A stretch of 64,000 bases of DNA from assembly GCF_029906345.1 (NCBI RefSeq), contig NZ_JARYGY010000001.1, positions 408,851-472,850 of the forward strand, written 5' to 3'. Source of the DNA: Aquimarina mycalae (GTDB lineage: Bacteria; Bacteroidota; Bacteroidia; Flavobacteriales; Flavobacteriaceae). The first letter of the stretch is position 1. Each line of letters starts with the position of its first letter. Under the pieces are notes generated by a model. It was not told the DNA's origin, searched no databases, and saw only the letters and a list, made by a program, of their open reading frames with translations. Position numbers and translations under genes: made by a program. This document shows, in pieces, positions 43,709 to 52,714 of this stretch.

Positions 43709-44986
43709 TTAATTAAGAATACGAGCTATTTTTTGTTTCAAAAAGTGTTTTTCAATTTTGGATTGAGTAAGCTTTAGTGCTTGTTGATAATATTCAACAG
43801 CTACATTAGGTTGAATCAAACGTTCATATATTTTTCCCATAATAGCGTGGTACAGATAATATCTGTTCATTACTTTATGATCATTTATTTTTTCTATGAC
43901 ATCTAAAGCTTCTGATGGCCCTTTTAATTCCAATATTACCAAACATCTATTCAGAAAAACTATAGGATCATAATTAATATTCAATAACAGGTCATAATAT
44001 TTTAATATCTCCTTCCAGTTCGTTGTTTCATAACTTGAAGCTGTACAATGTTGATAGGCTATCGCTGCTTCTACATGGTAAGTTGTTAATGTGTCACCAA
44101 AAGCTGCTTGATTAAGATACTTGCTTCCTAATTTGATCAATTCAATATCCCATATTTTTCGATCTTGATCAGATAGCAGTATCAGGTTTCCATCTTTGGT
44201 AGTTCGACTTTCTATTCTGGCTGTATGAAAACACATCAATGACATTAATGCATATACTTGTGGTAAACGTGTACGTTTACTATCCAATAAAGATTTACAC
44301 AACCATAGTGCTTGCGAAATCAAGTCTTTTCGTATTAGTTGATCATCATGTGTAGAATTATATCCTTCGTTAAACATCAAATAAATTGTACTCAATACCA
44401 CCTCTGTTTTTGTTTCGATCTCCTCTAGAAAAGGTATTCTAGGTCGTATTTTATGTTTTCTAAAATATTCTTTCGTACGGTACAATCTTTTAGAGATCGT
44501 GTCTTCAGAAGTAAGAAAGGATTTAGCTACTTCTTTTGTACTAAATCCACAAAGAGATTTTAATATAAAAGTGATTTGATTTTCAGAAGAAATATCGGGA
44601 TGGCAACAAGCGTACATCATTGCTAAAAAATCATCTTGTATATGTTGTTCTTTCCAAAAACTATCCATAGTACTTGTTAATGTGTATTCGGAAGTCAATA
44701 ATTTACGTTCGGGATCTGAAAAGTCGATAGTTTTACTATGTTTTTTTCTTCTTATAATATCAATTGCTTTATTTTTTGCAGCGCGATATAGCCAAGCTTT
44801 TGGATTATCAGGCATCCCTCTAAACTTCCATGTTTCTAAGGCACTAACCAATGCATCTTGTACGACATCTTCTGCTATTGCTATATTTTCAGTCCCAAAG
44901 ATTTTAATTAAAACAGCAACCATCTTTCCAGATTCTTGTCTAAAAAGATGGTTTAAGGTATTATCTATGTGATCTTGTGATTCCAA
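43709..44986 (-). CDS. ECF42-type RNA polymerase sigma factor with C-terminal extension
   Basis: A 425-residue protein: sigma region 2 (ENIAIAEDVVQDALVSALE, then KAWLYRAAKNKAIDIIRRKK), region 4 (SLCGFSTKEVAKSFLTSEDT) and a long helical C-terminal domain (DUF6596/TPR-like) of about 240 residues. This layout, together with two YciI/DGPF genes just upstream, is the known ECF42 arrangement, in which the C-terminal domain is needed for activity and no anti-sigma is used. It starts at a TTG (44986) that directly follows six TTA codons after the stop of the upstream YciI gene. Confidence 0.92.
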   Translation of the reverse strand: MESQDHIDNTLNHLFRQESGKMVAVLIKIFGTENIAIAEDVVQDALVSALETWKFRGMPDNPKAWLYRAAKNKAIDIIRRKKHSKTIDFSDPERKLLTSEYTLTSTMDSFWKEQHIQDDFLAMMYACCHPDISSENQITFILKSLCGFSTKEVAKSFLTSEDTISKRLYRTKEYFRKHKIRPRIPFLEEIETKTEVVLSTIYLMFNEGYNSTHDDQLIRKDLISQALWLCKSLLDSKRTRLPQVYALMSLMCFHTARIESRTTKDGNLILLSDQDRKIWDIELIKLGSKYLNQAAFGDTLTTYHVEAAIAYQHCTASSYETTNWKEILKYYDLLLNINYDPIVFLNRCLVILELKGPSEALDVIEKINDHKVMNRYYLYHAIMGKIYERLIQPNVAVEYYQQALKLTQSKIEKHFLKQKIARILN

Positions 44987-45005
44987 TAATAATAATAATA
45001 ATAAT
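44985..45005. repeat. AAT trinucleotide microsatellite at the sigma start
   Basis: Seven AAT units (plus strand). On the minus strand they read as (TTA)6 between the TAA stop of the YciI gene and the TTG start of the ECF42 gene, all in one frame. Confidence 0.9.
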
Positions 45006-45349
45006 TATCCCATTGGTGCTATTTCACGAACCTCTACACTACAATCGTACTCAAAGCTAGGGCAACCTTTTGCAATTTCTGTTGCCTGATCCAGTGAATC
45101 TGCTTTGATAAGGAGATATCCTCCTACCAATTCTTTGCCTTCTGCAAATGGGCGATCTATCACTTTCTTTCCTCCTTCGGTCATGGTATTACCTTCATTC
45201 ATTAAAGGTTGTCCTCCCACTAATTTTTCTTCTTGTGCCAATTTACCCATCCACTCTTGCCAGTGTTCCATATGCTTTTGCATGTCTTCTGGAGATACCG
45301 AATTATATTTTTCCTGTCCTCCTCTTATAAGCATTAAAAATTCTTTCAT
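45005..45349 (-). CDS. YciI family (DGPF) protein
   Basis: A 114-residue dimeric ferredoxin-like-fold protein: MKEFLMLIRGGQEKYNSVSP opening, a HMEHWQEWMGKL helix, TEGGKKVIDRPFAEGKELVG with the DGPF-equivalent DRPF motif, GYLLIKADSLDQATEIAKGC, and a VEVREIAPMG end. It is the second of two YciI genes upstream of the ECF42 sigma factor and is in the same frame as it. The family's role in ECF42 regulons is not known in detail. Confidence 0.93.
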   Translation of the reverse strand: MKEFLMLIRGGQEKYNSVSPEDMQKHMEHWQEWMGKLAQEEKLVGGQPLMNEGNTMTEGGKKVIDRPFAEGKELVGGYLLIKADSLDQATEIAKGCPSFEYDCSVEVREIAPMG

Positions 45350-45365
45350 CGTCTATTTTTTTTAA

Positions 45366-45713
45366 TTAAACATCTTCTGGCCACACTTCTCTAACTTCTA
45401 CAGAGGATTCCCATTGCAATCCTGGACATCCTTTTGCCATTCCAGTCGCTTCTTCCATTGTTTCGGCCAGTACTATGATATAGCCTCCAACTAGCTCTTT
45501 AGCTTCAACAAGAGATCTATCAGTAACTTTTGTGCCTCCAGGATGAACCGTATTTACTGCTGGATATAGCCGCTCACCTCCCATATATTTTTCTTGTTCT
45601 GAAATTTGCCCAATCCACTCCATCCACTTTTCCATATGTGCATTTTGCTCTTCTGGGGTTTTAGCATCCCATACTTCGTCTCCGCCTTTAAAAAGGAACA
45701 TAAATTGTTTCAT
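45366..45713 (-). CDS. YciI family (DGPF) protein, paralogue
   Basis: A 115-residue protein, about half identical to its neighbour: FKGGDEVWDAKTPEEQNAHM, GTKVTDRSLVEAKELVGGYI and SSVEVREVWPEDV. The DGPF position reads DRSL here, so the motif has drifted. It is the first gene of the YciI-YciI-ECF42 run, with 16 bases to the next gene. Confidence 0.92.
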   Translation of the reverse strand: MKQFMFLFKGGDEVWDAKTPEEQNAHMEKWMEWIGQISEQEKYMGGERLYPAVNTVHPGGTKVTDRSLVEAKELVGGYIIVLAETMEEATGMAKGCPGLQWESSVEVREVWPEDV

Positions 45714-45798
45714 TTGTCTAATTTTTTAATGTTTATTTATTTTTTTATAGTACTATGACGGATCTGTTTTAGGAATTAGGACATTATTTTAAAAAAAA

Positions 45799-46236
45799 TT
45801 ATTTTCTATATCCTACAGAGCCAAAAGCTTCTCCTATACCTGTTTGGCAATATTGACGTAAACTTTCCATATACCTTCCCCAACTATAGCTACAGATTGC
45901 ATAAAAATCATCCTGATCTTTCCATCCTTCATGTGAGAATCTTACACGTGTTTTTCCATCATTCTTATCTAATAAAAACGTAAAAATATGACCAATCCAA
46001 CCATGTTCACTTGCCACACATGTCCACACTACTTTATGATTAGGTTGTAATGTAACCACTTTCATTGTAGGTCCTATAGTAGTCCCAAAATCAAATTGAA
46101 TTGTTGCTTCTTGTGCTGTGTTTCCTTTCGTTTGAATCGTCCACCAATTAGACAAGCCTTCAATAGTAGTTATTGCCTCAAAAACTTTTTGCGCATTGGC
46201 ATCTATATGAAAAAGGTGTTTGATCGAATATTCCAT
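45799..46236 (-). CDS. SRPBCC (AHSA1-like) protein
   Basis: A 145-residue protein with the AHSA1/SRPBCC pattern: FHIDANAQKVFEAITTIEGL, WWTIQTKGNTAQ, IGPTMKVVTLQPNHKVVWTC and a C-terminal SYSWGRYMESLRQYCQTG helix. It lies 85 bases upstream of the YciI genes on the same strand and may belong to the same ECF42-linked group, since such small proteins often accompany it (inference). Ligand unknown. Confidence 0.85.
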   Translation of the reverse strand: MEYSIKHLFHIDANAQKVFEAITTIEGLSNWWTIQTKGNTAQEATIQFDFGTTIGPTMKVVTLQPNHKVVWTCVASEHGWIGHIFTFLLDKNDGKTRVRFSHEGWKDQDDFYAICSYSWGRYMESLRQYCQTGIGEAFGSVGYRK

Positions 46237-46341
46237 GAGTATTATTTTTATATATACTTCTCTTTGACGAATAGCTATATGATATTTAGACTCAATTTTG
46301 ATTTATCTGAAATGTTCTTTTCAATTTAATATCACAAAATA

Positions 46342-47567
46342 TTATTTCTTTTTCATCATACTAAACGTAAATCCACCTAATAACAATATAACTATAAGCA
46401 TTACTGCCCATAACCATATTTTATTTTTCAATAGTGATTCTGTCGCTTCTACTTCTTTTTGTTGGATAGGTTCTTCAATTCCTACTTGTAATATCTTTAG
46501 TTCTTTGGGCACTCGTTCAGAAACATATTGCAAATCATACGAAGGTTGGTGCGCTTTATTGTTCCCATATGTAAGATAGTATGTTGCTGGCTTTGTAAAT
46601 CGTGTGATTAATTCGTAAGTATATCCTTTTAGCTGAATGGTGTCTATTGTTAAAGGTTCATTATCCTGATTATCAATTATCACCTTTATTTTATTAGTAA
46701 TCGTACTAGAAAACCTAAATTCATTTTCTTCAATTGAATTGAGAGTTCCTGCTGTAAGATCTTCGTATCTATATTTCCATCCTTTTTCGGTTTGAGTACT
46801 ATCTTCAAGAAATTTGATACGTATACGTCGATAGTAATCAAATTCATTTTTGGGTTTTATTTTTATATAACTTAAAGGAATTGCTGTTTCTAATTGAATA
46901 TTTAGTATTGTTTGCTTATTTGTTTTTTGGTTTCTATCGATTGAATAGAATACTCCTTGTAATTTGCCTCTTTTACTTGTTTTAAAGTGATCTGTGCACT
47001 ACTTATTTCTGGGGCTTTATTTCCCTTTATAAAAACTCTATAGTATTGATATTTAGAACTTGGAAATTTTACAGTGGTAAAATCATATGAAGTTAATTCA
47101 TTTTTTATAGATAGGATTCGGTAATTATTTACAATCGTATACCATTTTTTTAAGTTTTGACTTCCTTCTAAAGTTACTGCAGTATCAAAATTATCTTGTC
47201 GAAAAAACAATTTAATTTGATTTATGGTTTGATCAAGGGGTATTTTAAACGTTATAAAAGCTCCTTTATGAGTAGTAACTCTATTAATAATTTCGAAATT
47301 AACCTGCTTATTGGTACTTTCTGGTTCATTTTGTTTAATCAAATAAGGAGCTTCTATTGTATCATTTTTTTTAGTAACTCCATAAATTCTTATATCAGAA
47401 AAATCCGAAGACAGGTTTTTAAATACCTCGTCAGGTAGTGTAATAGAATGCCAACTATCAGATATACCATATAATTCTCGTTTATATTGATATTTGTCTA
47501 TCTGTCCGTACATTTCCGAAGAAATTACTACTAGAATCCAGAGTACAATATTAATCTTTGATCTCAT
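46342..47567 (-). pseudogene. DUF3999 family protein, frameshifted
   Basis: The 5' part (47567 to 46902) encodes a signal peptide and 221 residues ending at a TAA, with a galactose-binding-like segment (IRIYGVTKKNDTIEAPYLIK, QIKLFFRQDNFDTAVTLEGS). A second frame continues the same protein from about 46920 to 46342: ILNIQLETAIPLSYIKIKPK, KGWKYRYEDLTAG, ... and one C-terminal membrane helix (LWAVMLIVILLLGGF). Adding one A to the A6 tract at 46928-46923 joins the frames into about 408 residues, the expected DUF3999 size. Either a real frameshift, a sequencing error or slippage at the tract explains it. It overlaps the DUF2339 gene by 17 bases. Confidence 0.85.
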
Positions 47568-49875
47568 CAGCTATTATGTGTTTGTATTTATTATATAAGA
47601 ACGAAATTATCAAAAGTAATACTCCTAAAGACACAAACACAATGGTTTTAGAAATGGTATTTAGATGTGCGATATCATACAAGAATAGTTTTATCAAAGT
47701 AATCCCGAATAGAATGAACGCAATAACACGTATGTGCTTTGTTTTTTTCCAAAATCCAAGTGCAATCAATAGTAGTGCATATAAACCCCAAAGAATACTT
47801 AATCCTAATTTATCTGATGATATATATCCTGCTATATCCAACCAATGAATTAATTCACTACTAATAATCCATATTATCGCTATTTGTAAAATAACATCGA
47901 AACTTATTTTAAAGGTTCTTTTTAGAAAATCCTGTCTCACGTATTGATAACAGATAGCTAGCAATCCAATTCCAAAAATTAATGAAATATATCGAATACC
48001 AATATGATACAAACCAATTTCAGACGATTCTAGAAGCTTTGAGTTTAGGTAAATTTCTCTTAACTCACTTAATATATAAAGCCCACTTGATAAGAAAATA
48101 AGTACTCCAAATAGATTAAGAAATACATTGATATATCCAAAAACCATGTTTTTAAATTTTCGAATATTTACAAGAGAAATTATGATTAGAAATATTAAAG
48201 TGTAATTAATCAACCAGATACCTCTAAACTCCTGTTTATTCTCGTTCTGGTTATTCCAATATTCATTGATTTCTAAAAAGAAAGTCATATAAAGAACAAA
48301 CAGAAACATTGCAGAAATCCATAAGGAGATTAAATCGAACCAAGTTTTATATTTAGGCCATTGAAATGGATATTTGTCACTACGATGTAAGTAGAGAATA
48401 TACCCAAGAGAAGCGACACATATTAGGGAAGTGAGTACAGAAATATTAAAAAATGGTATCATATTGCTTTCTGGTACCTCTGAAACATAAGAATACTCTA
48501 CATAATAAAACCACCAATCCTGTAATACACTAAAAAAAGCTAATGCTATCACTGGATATGCAAGTTTTTCATAAATAGGAACTTTCTTAGTTCTACCTAT
48601 CCAAAATAACAAAACTGCTTCTGCAGCCCATAAAAGGGTAACCCAGTTGCCATCTAACTGTACGGGAAATGCGATACTGATAAAAACCAACACCATTCCT
48701 GATATAAAATAAAACAAATTGCGATCCGCTAGCTTTAATCTATAAATGAAGACGCTTATTATGAAATGTATTATAGCATTCCCTAATGTAAATACTCCTA
48801 ATAATTGGTTTCCTTCTGGGTGATTGTCTAGCATCGAAAAACCGATTCCATAAAAAACGAAAGCATTAATTAGTTGAAGAATAATATCACCTATACTAAA
48901 CTTTTCTTTTCTAATCAGTTTATACATCAAAAATATAACATAGAATGTCGTAAAAAACACAAGCAAAAAGACAGCTGCTAATCCAAAGTGAATACCTGTT
49001 TCATAATCAGAAACATACCAACTAAAATAAATCAACCATGTAAGAAAAAAAGAAGAATAATATAATGATTTCCAATAACGCTGTAGCGATATTACAAGGA
49101 TCCCAATATTAATGATCGCCATATAACTAAATAGTACTCCCACTCTTCCAGACCCATCACTAAGTAAAAACGGAACTGCATAAGCGCCTACCAACCCTAT
49201 ATGTGCAATCACTTGTCTATTATACTGTATCGCCGCAAATACTGTGAAAATTGTAAATAAAACCATCAGACCAAAAGCAAAAAGCTGTGGAATCAGATCA
49301 TATAAACTATACGCCATAAAGGTTATAAAATATAATATCGCCATTGCTCCACTCACCAATACTGCACTAAAGTTTTCGTATTTCTGCTTTAGTTTCATTC
49401 CAATAGTGATCAAACCAATACCTGTGATGTATCCTAACACAATTCTTGTTAACGGACTAATTAAATCATTATCAATAGAATATTTGGTTCCAATAGCTAC
49501 TCCAATTATTAAAATGACAACTCCGATTTTGCTTATAAGATTTTCTCCTATAAATTTTTCCCAATTCGATTTCCCTTTTGGTTTAACAATTTCTTTAATT
49601 GTAGGTGTTGTTATTGGTGTAATAGGCTGTTTTTGTTCCGCGAAGTCTACTGGTTTAGGTTCATCTTCTATATTTTTTAATGTTGGTTCGGCTATTCCTG
49701 AAGTGATTCGATCTCTGTCCTCTACAATTGGCTCTTCTTTTCTTTCTACCTCACCTTTTAGCTTATATATTTCGCCTTTCAAGTCTAATATTTCTCTATG
49801 AAAAACCTCTTGTTTTTTTGAAAGAATCTCTATTTTTTTAAGAAGTTCATTAATGTAATCTTGATTATTAGCCAT
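47551..49875 (-). CDS. DUF2339 family multi-pass membrane protein
   Basis: A 774-residue protein: residues 1-60 are a coiled coil (NELLKKIEILSKKQEVFHRE), 60-110 a Pro-rich linker, then KSNWEKFIGENLISKIGVVI and roughly 20 or more hydrophobic segments to the C-terminus, as in DUF2339. The gene overlaps the DUF3999 gene by 17 bases; the two families are commonly adjacent in Bacteroidota. No function is established, but an envelope role is likely. Confidence 0.92.
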   Translation of the reverse strand: MANNQDYINELLKKIEILSKKQEVFHREILDLKGEIYKLKGEVERKEEPIVEDRDRITSGIAEPTLKNIEDEPKPVDFAEQKQPITPITTPTIKEIVKPKGKSNWEKFIGENLISKIGVVILIIGVAIGTKYSIDNDLISPLTRIVLGYITGIGLITIGMKLKQKYENFSAVLVSGAMAILYFITFMAYSLYDLIPQLFAFGLMVLFTIFTVFAAIQYNRQVIAHIGLVGAYAVPFLLSDGSGRVGVLFSYMAIINIGILVISLQRYWKSLYYSSFFLTWLIYFSWYVSDYETGIHFGLAAVFLLVFFTTFYVIFLMYKLIRKEKFSIGDIILQLINAFVFYGIGFSMLDNHPEGNQLLGVFTLGNAIIHFIISVFIYRLKLADRNLFYFISGMVLVFISIAFPVQLDGNWVTLLWAAEAVLLFWIGRTKKVPIYEKLAYPVIALAFFSVLQDWWFYYVEYSYVSEVPESNMIPFFNISVLTSLICVASLGYILYLHRSDKYPFQWPKYKTWFDLISLWISAMFLFVLYMTFFLEINEYWNNQNENKQEFRGIWLINYTLIFLIIISLVNIRKFKNMVFGYINVFLNLFGVLIFLSSGLYILSELREIYLNSKLLESSEIGLYHIGIRYISLIFGIGLLAICYQYVRQDFLKRTFKISFDVILQIAIIWIISSELIHWLDIAGYISSDKLGLSILWGLYALLLIALGFWKKTKHIRVIAFILFGITLIKLFLYDIAHLNTISKTIVFVSLGVLLLIISFLYNKYKHIIADEIKD

Positions 49876-50109
49876 CGCGGTTTTCGTATAAAAATGAAGA
49901 TGATTTTTTGATATTGATTATAGAAATATAGTCAAAAAAAAGAGCTTTATTTAAATACATAAATATTTTCTCTCTTTTCACACCACAAAATATTGCTAAT
50001 AAAAATCAATTAACACCCTGAAAAAAGGGTATTTTTCAAAAAGCTGTATAATTTGAAGTAAGATTATATCACGTGACTAAAAAAGCTTAATAATAAGATA
50101 CAGAAAAAT
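49876..50109. other. Intergenic region between DUF2339 and caspase-like genes
   Basis: 234 bases; ACACCCTGAAAAAAGGGT (about 50011-50028) is a short inverted repeat. I see no gene. Confidence 0.35.
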
Positions 50110-50871
50110 TTAAAAACCAGTAGTAAATAAGTTCCTTGCACCTCTAATGCCACATTTTTGATATTTATGATATGATTGCGCTGCTCTTTCGTCAATCTGA
50201 TCTCCTGATTCTTTAGCAATCCAACCATCAATTGCTGCTTTTAGTGTATATGCTTCTGGTGCCATTAGATGTGTTGTCCAGAGTATGGGGTTTGCTTTTG
50301 CTTTTTTTATTTCTGGAGAAAAATAACTTTTACTATAACATGCTAGGATTATAACATCTCTTGTTGTGGTTACGGACTCGTTATACAGGATATTTACATC
50401 AAAATCCATTAAACCATCATGTCCGACAAATGCCAATAAATCTGATCCTCCACCAAAATGTAAGGTCTTATTTTCTTCTTTTATTTGAAAAGGTTGCTGA
50501 CCATTAGATGATTTCAAAAAATCCTGAATACATTCTTTAATCTTAGCTCCGTCATAAGCCTCTGCTAACATATATACATCTTTAGTGGCATGCTTAAAAA
50601 GTAACCGTTCTAAGATATCAGAATCATCAGAAGGTATTGTGCGGATAAGTTGCCAGTCTCTTGTTTTAACTTTAAAAAAGTTTTTAACGCCATATCCTGC
50701 TCCCCAATACAAATTATGTTTAGGATCTTGACCATTACCTATCTTCTCTGGTACTGGGACAATTCCTTGATTAACATTATCACATAGCGCTACGAATACA
50801 TGGATGTTTTTGGTCTGACCAAAAGACGCTTTCAAAAAAAGTATTAAAATAACACTACAAATAATTCTCAT
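50110..50871 (-). CDS. Secreted protein with caspase-like His-Cys motifs
   Basis: A 253-residue exported protein (signal peptide ending ASFGQ, residue 19). It contains AFVGHDGLMDF (about 145-155), then DVIILACYSKSYF (about 169-181), the spacing and sequence pattern of a caspase/clan CD His-Gly ... Cys dyad, at the end of predicted core strands. The N-terminal part has HVFVALCDNVNQGIVPVPEK. No named family is recognised. The start overlaps the YARHG gene by 4 bases, so the two are co-translated. A secreted cysteine protease role is inference. Confidence 0.65.
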   Translation of the reverse strand: MRIICSVILILFLKASFGQTKNIHVFVALCDNVNQGIVPVPEKIGNGQDPKHNLYWGAGYGVKNFFKVKTRDWQLIRTIPSDDSDILERLLFKHATKDVYMLAEAYDGAKIKECIQDFLKSSNGQQPFQIKEENKTLHFGGGSDLLAFVGHDGLMDFDVNILYNESVTTTRDVIILACYSKSYFSPEIKKAKANPILWTTHLMAPEAYTLKAAIDGWIAKESGDQIDERAAQSYHKYQKCGIRGARNLFTTGF

Positions 50872-51632
50872 TGTTTTATACTTAAAATTAACTCTATATT
50901 TTTTCTTTCTATAGTAGATAATTTATTCACTGCATCTCCAGTTGTGGGAATATACCATGATTTTGACTCGAAGTAATCTTGCCATTTTTTGGTTTTAAAC
51001 ATATATCCATGTGAGGCAAAAATTTCGTTCTTAATAATTGCCAGCTCTTCTTCGGTTTTACCATCTAATTCTGTTATAGAAAACATCCTATGAGAAAATA
51101 TAAAATTTTCACGCTCTGATGCCTTTCTATCTATATAAGGCTTAGAAAATGTCCCATCTTCTTTTATAGGTTGAAACTCCAGCCATATTTTTTTGCCAAT
51201 TTGTTTTCCATCACCTTGACAATCTAATTTCTCCCTCGTTTCTTTAAATACAAGAAGGTCTTTTGATATAAAAACAGATGCTCTGGTATCGTCAAAAGAG
51301 CAATCCGCCATGGCACGTTCAAAATCTATTTTGTCAATACGTTTTCCATCAACGGTAAACGAGGTTAAGGTTGATTGTTCACAAACTCCTTCAGCATTAC
51401 AATCAAAACGTGTGGAAAGTAGTACATACCTATCTGTTTTAATTATAATACCATTGGTTAATAATTCATTAGCTCTCTCAGAAGATGTAAACTCAAAATA
51501 TTTTAACGCTACATCCTCTGGTATTACTTTTTTAGACTCAGCAAATAACTCAACCAAGCTTTCAAATTCGCTCTCCTGAGCATATCCTATTGATGTAAAA
51601 AAAACATTTAATATTACTATATATCGCATCAT
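50868..51632 (-). CDS. Secreted YARHG-domain protein
   Basis: From the ATG pair at 51632/51629 (MMRYIVILNVFFTSIGYAQE) it has about 254 residues with a signal peptide; the longer reading from 51695 places 21 extra residues before it. The C-terminal 75 residues carry a YARHG domain: LAIIKNEIFASHGYMFKTKK followed by YFESKSWYIP. YARHG domains are extracellular and of unknown function, probably peptidoglycan or protein binding. It is the first gene of a two-gene unit with the caspase-like gene. Confidence 0.85.
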   Translation of the reverse strand: MMRYIVILNVFFTSIGYAQESEFESLVELFAESKKVIPEDVALKYFEFTSSERANELLTNGIIIKTDRYVLLSTRFDCNAEGVCEQSTLTSFTVDGKRIDKIDFERAMADCSFDDTRASVFISKDLLVFKETREKLDCQGDGKQIGKKIWLEFQPIKEDGTFSKPYIDRKASERENFIFSHRMFSITELDGKTEEELAIIKNEIFASHGYMFKTKKWQDYFESKSWYIPTTGDAVNKLSTIERKNIELILSIKQ

Positions 51633-51743
51633 ACATGGTCTAATTATAGGCACAAGTAGAGTTTTGTATTGAAACAAAAGGGCTGGAAAGCACAAATCTA
51701 AAAAACTTTTTTAGAAATCGTGAAAGCTAATATAGGGTTTGTA

Positions 51744-52160
51744 TTACTTTTTATCATGCATTTTTCGATAGAAAATCTTATTCACAATCTTCCATTCATT
51801 ATCAATTTTCAGCAAATTCATGTGATCTATAAAGGTAAATGTTGGATATTCTATTTCTAAAACTGCACTGGCAGCGTGCCCAGAAATATTAATATTTGCA
51901 ATTTTAGTTTTTCTATTTTGCTTAGGACCTGGTTTCATTATTTTTCCGAAAAACTCGATAGCATTAACTTCCTGATATCCATTATTAATATATTTCATGG
52001 TAGCTGTTTTGTGAAATGCCTTTTTAAGGGTTTCGAAATCATTGTTGGTTCCTCCTTCTAGATAATAGTTTACAGTTTGTTCTACCAGCTTACGATCTGA
52101 TTCTTGTGCTTGGATAACCGATATAGTCATCACTAAAAATAATGTTAGGAAATGTTTCAT
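51744..52160 (-). CDS. Secreted NTF2-like (lumazine-binding type) protein
   Basis: From the ATG at 52160 (MKHFLTLFLVMTISVIQAQE) a 138-residue product with a signal peptide; a longer reading from 52223 is less likely. The mature part has VEQTVNYYLEGGTNNDFETL, then AFHKTATMKYI and a C-terminal DHMNLLKIDNEWKIVNKIFY, matching the putative lumazine-binding (NTF2-like) family. The ligand is unknown. It stands alone, with 83 bases before the YARHG gene. Confidence 0.85.
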   Translation of the reverse strand: MKHFLTLFLVMTISVIQAQESDRKLVEQTVNYYLEGGTNNDFETLKKAFHKTATMKYINNGYQEVNAIEFFGKIMKPGPKQNRKTKIANINISGHAASAVLEIEYPTFTFIDHMNLLKIDNEWKIVNKIFYRKMHDKK

Positions 52161-52461
52161 GATTGATGATTTTAGATTATAATATTTTAGAAGGTCAGGT
52201 AAGGAAAGAGATTTCCAATACACTGGATAATCAAAACACTAATCTATAAAATCATTTTTGTATTCTATCCCAATAAAATCTTAATCCATTACAAATTATT
52301 CGCTTTCAACAAAATAACGATAACACATGAAGAAGAACTTGGCACGGACATCATCTAATATTTAGATAAATAAAAACGAGTGCACAAAAGGTACACTCGT
52401 TTGTTTGTTTAGTTCGATAAAGTATACTATTATAATAATAGCTATTTATAAATTGAAAAGA
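52161..52461. other. Intergenic region ending in a terminator
   Basis: 300 bases without another gene; it contains the small-gene terminator and upstream DNA of the NTF2-like gene. Confidence 0.4.
52374..52410 (-). terminator. Terminator of the 47-residue small gene
   Basis: Arms AAACGAGTG (52374-52382) and CACTCGTTT (52394-52402) form a hairpin whose minus-strand 3' side has a T-rich run. It lies 60 bases past the stop of the small gene at 52462. Confidence 0.65.
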
Positions 52462-52605
52462 CTAAAGCTTAGGGCATCTTTTACAATTAGTTTTACCTTT
52501 CTTTTTATATTTCTTACAACATTTTTTCTTTTTTCCTCCACAGCTGATTTCACAATTCATTGAAGAGCAAGGAGAATATAAAGATGGCATTTCTGAACTT
52601 CGCAC
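52462..52605 (-). CDS. Small Cys/Lys-rich protein (47 residues), too short to be listed by usual ORF cutoffs
   Basis: A GTG at 52605 opens MRSSEMPSLYSPCSSMNCEI and continues SCGGKKKKCCKKYKKKGKTN with CKRCPKL before TAG. It has seven Cys and about a dozen Lys in 47 residues, with pairs CxxxC-like and CC, resembling a small metal-binding or nucleic-acid-binding peptide. An ATG at 52590 would give 42 residues. It has its own terminator (52374-52402) and lies between two others (52653-52679 for ferritin upstream), which favours it being a real transcript. Function unknown; metal binding is inference. I recall similar small proteins in flavobacteria. Confidence 0.6.
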   Translation of the reverse strand: MRSSEMPSLYSPCSSMNCEISCGGKKKKCCKKYKKKGKTNCKRCPKL

Positions 52606-52652
52606 TTGTATTTAATTTTTATTAAATCTAAATAAAGCGCAAAAATATAAAA

Positions 52653-52680
52653 AAAAGATTCTCAACCAAAGAATCTTTTA
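52653..52680 (-). terminator. Terminator of ferritin
   Basis: Arms AAAAGATTCT and AGAATCTTTT (52653-52662, 52670-52679) form a hairpin 35 bases past the ferritin stop with a T-run on the minus strand. Confidence 0.8.
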
Positions 52681-52714
52681 ATTTTATGCAGTAACTTATT
52701 AACAATCAGTTACA

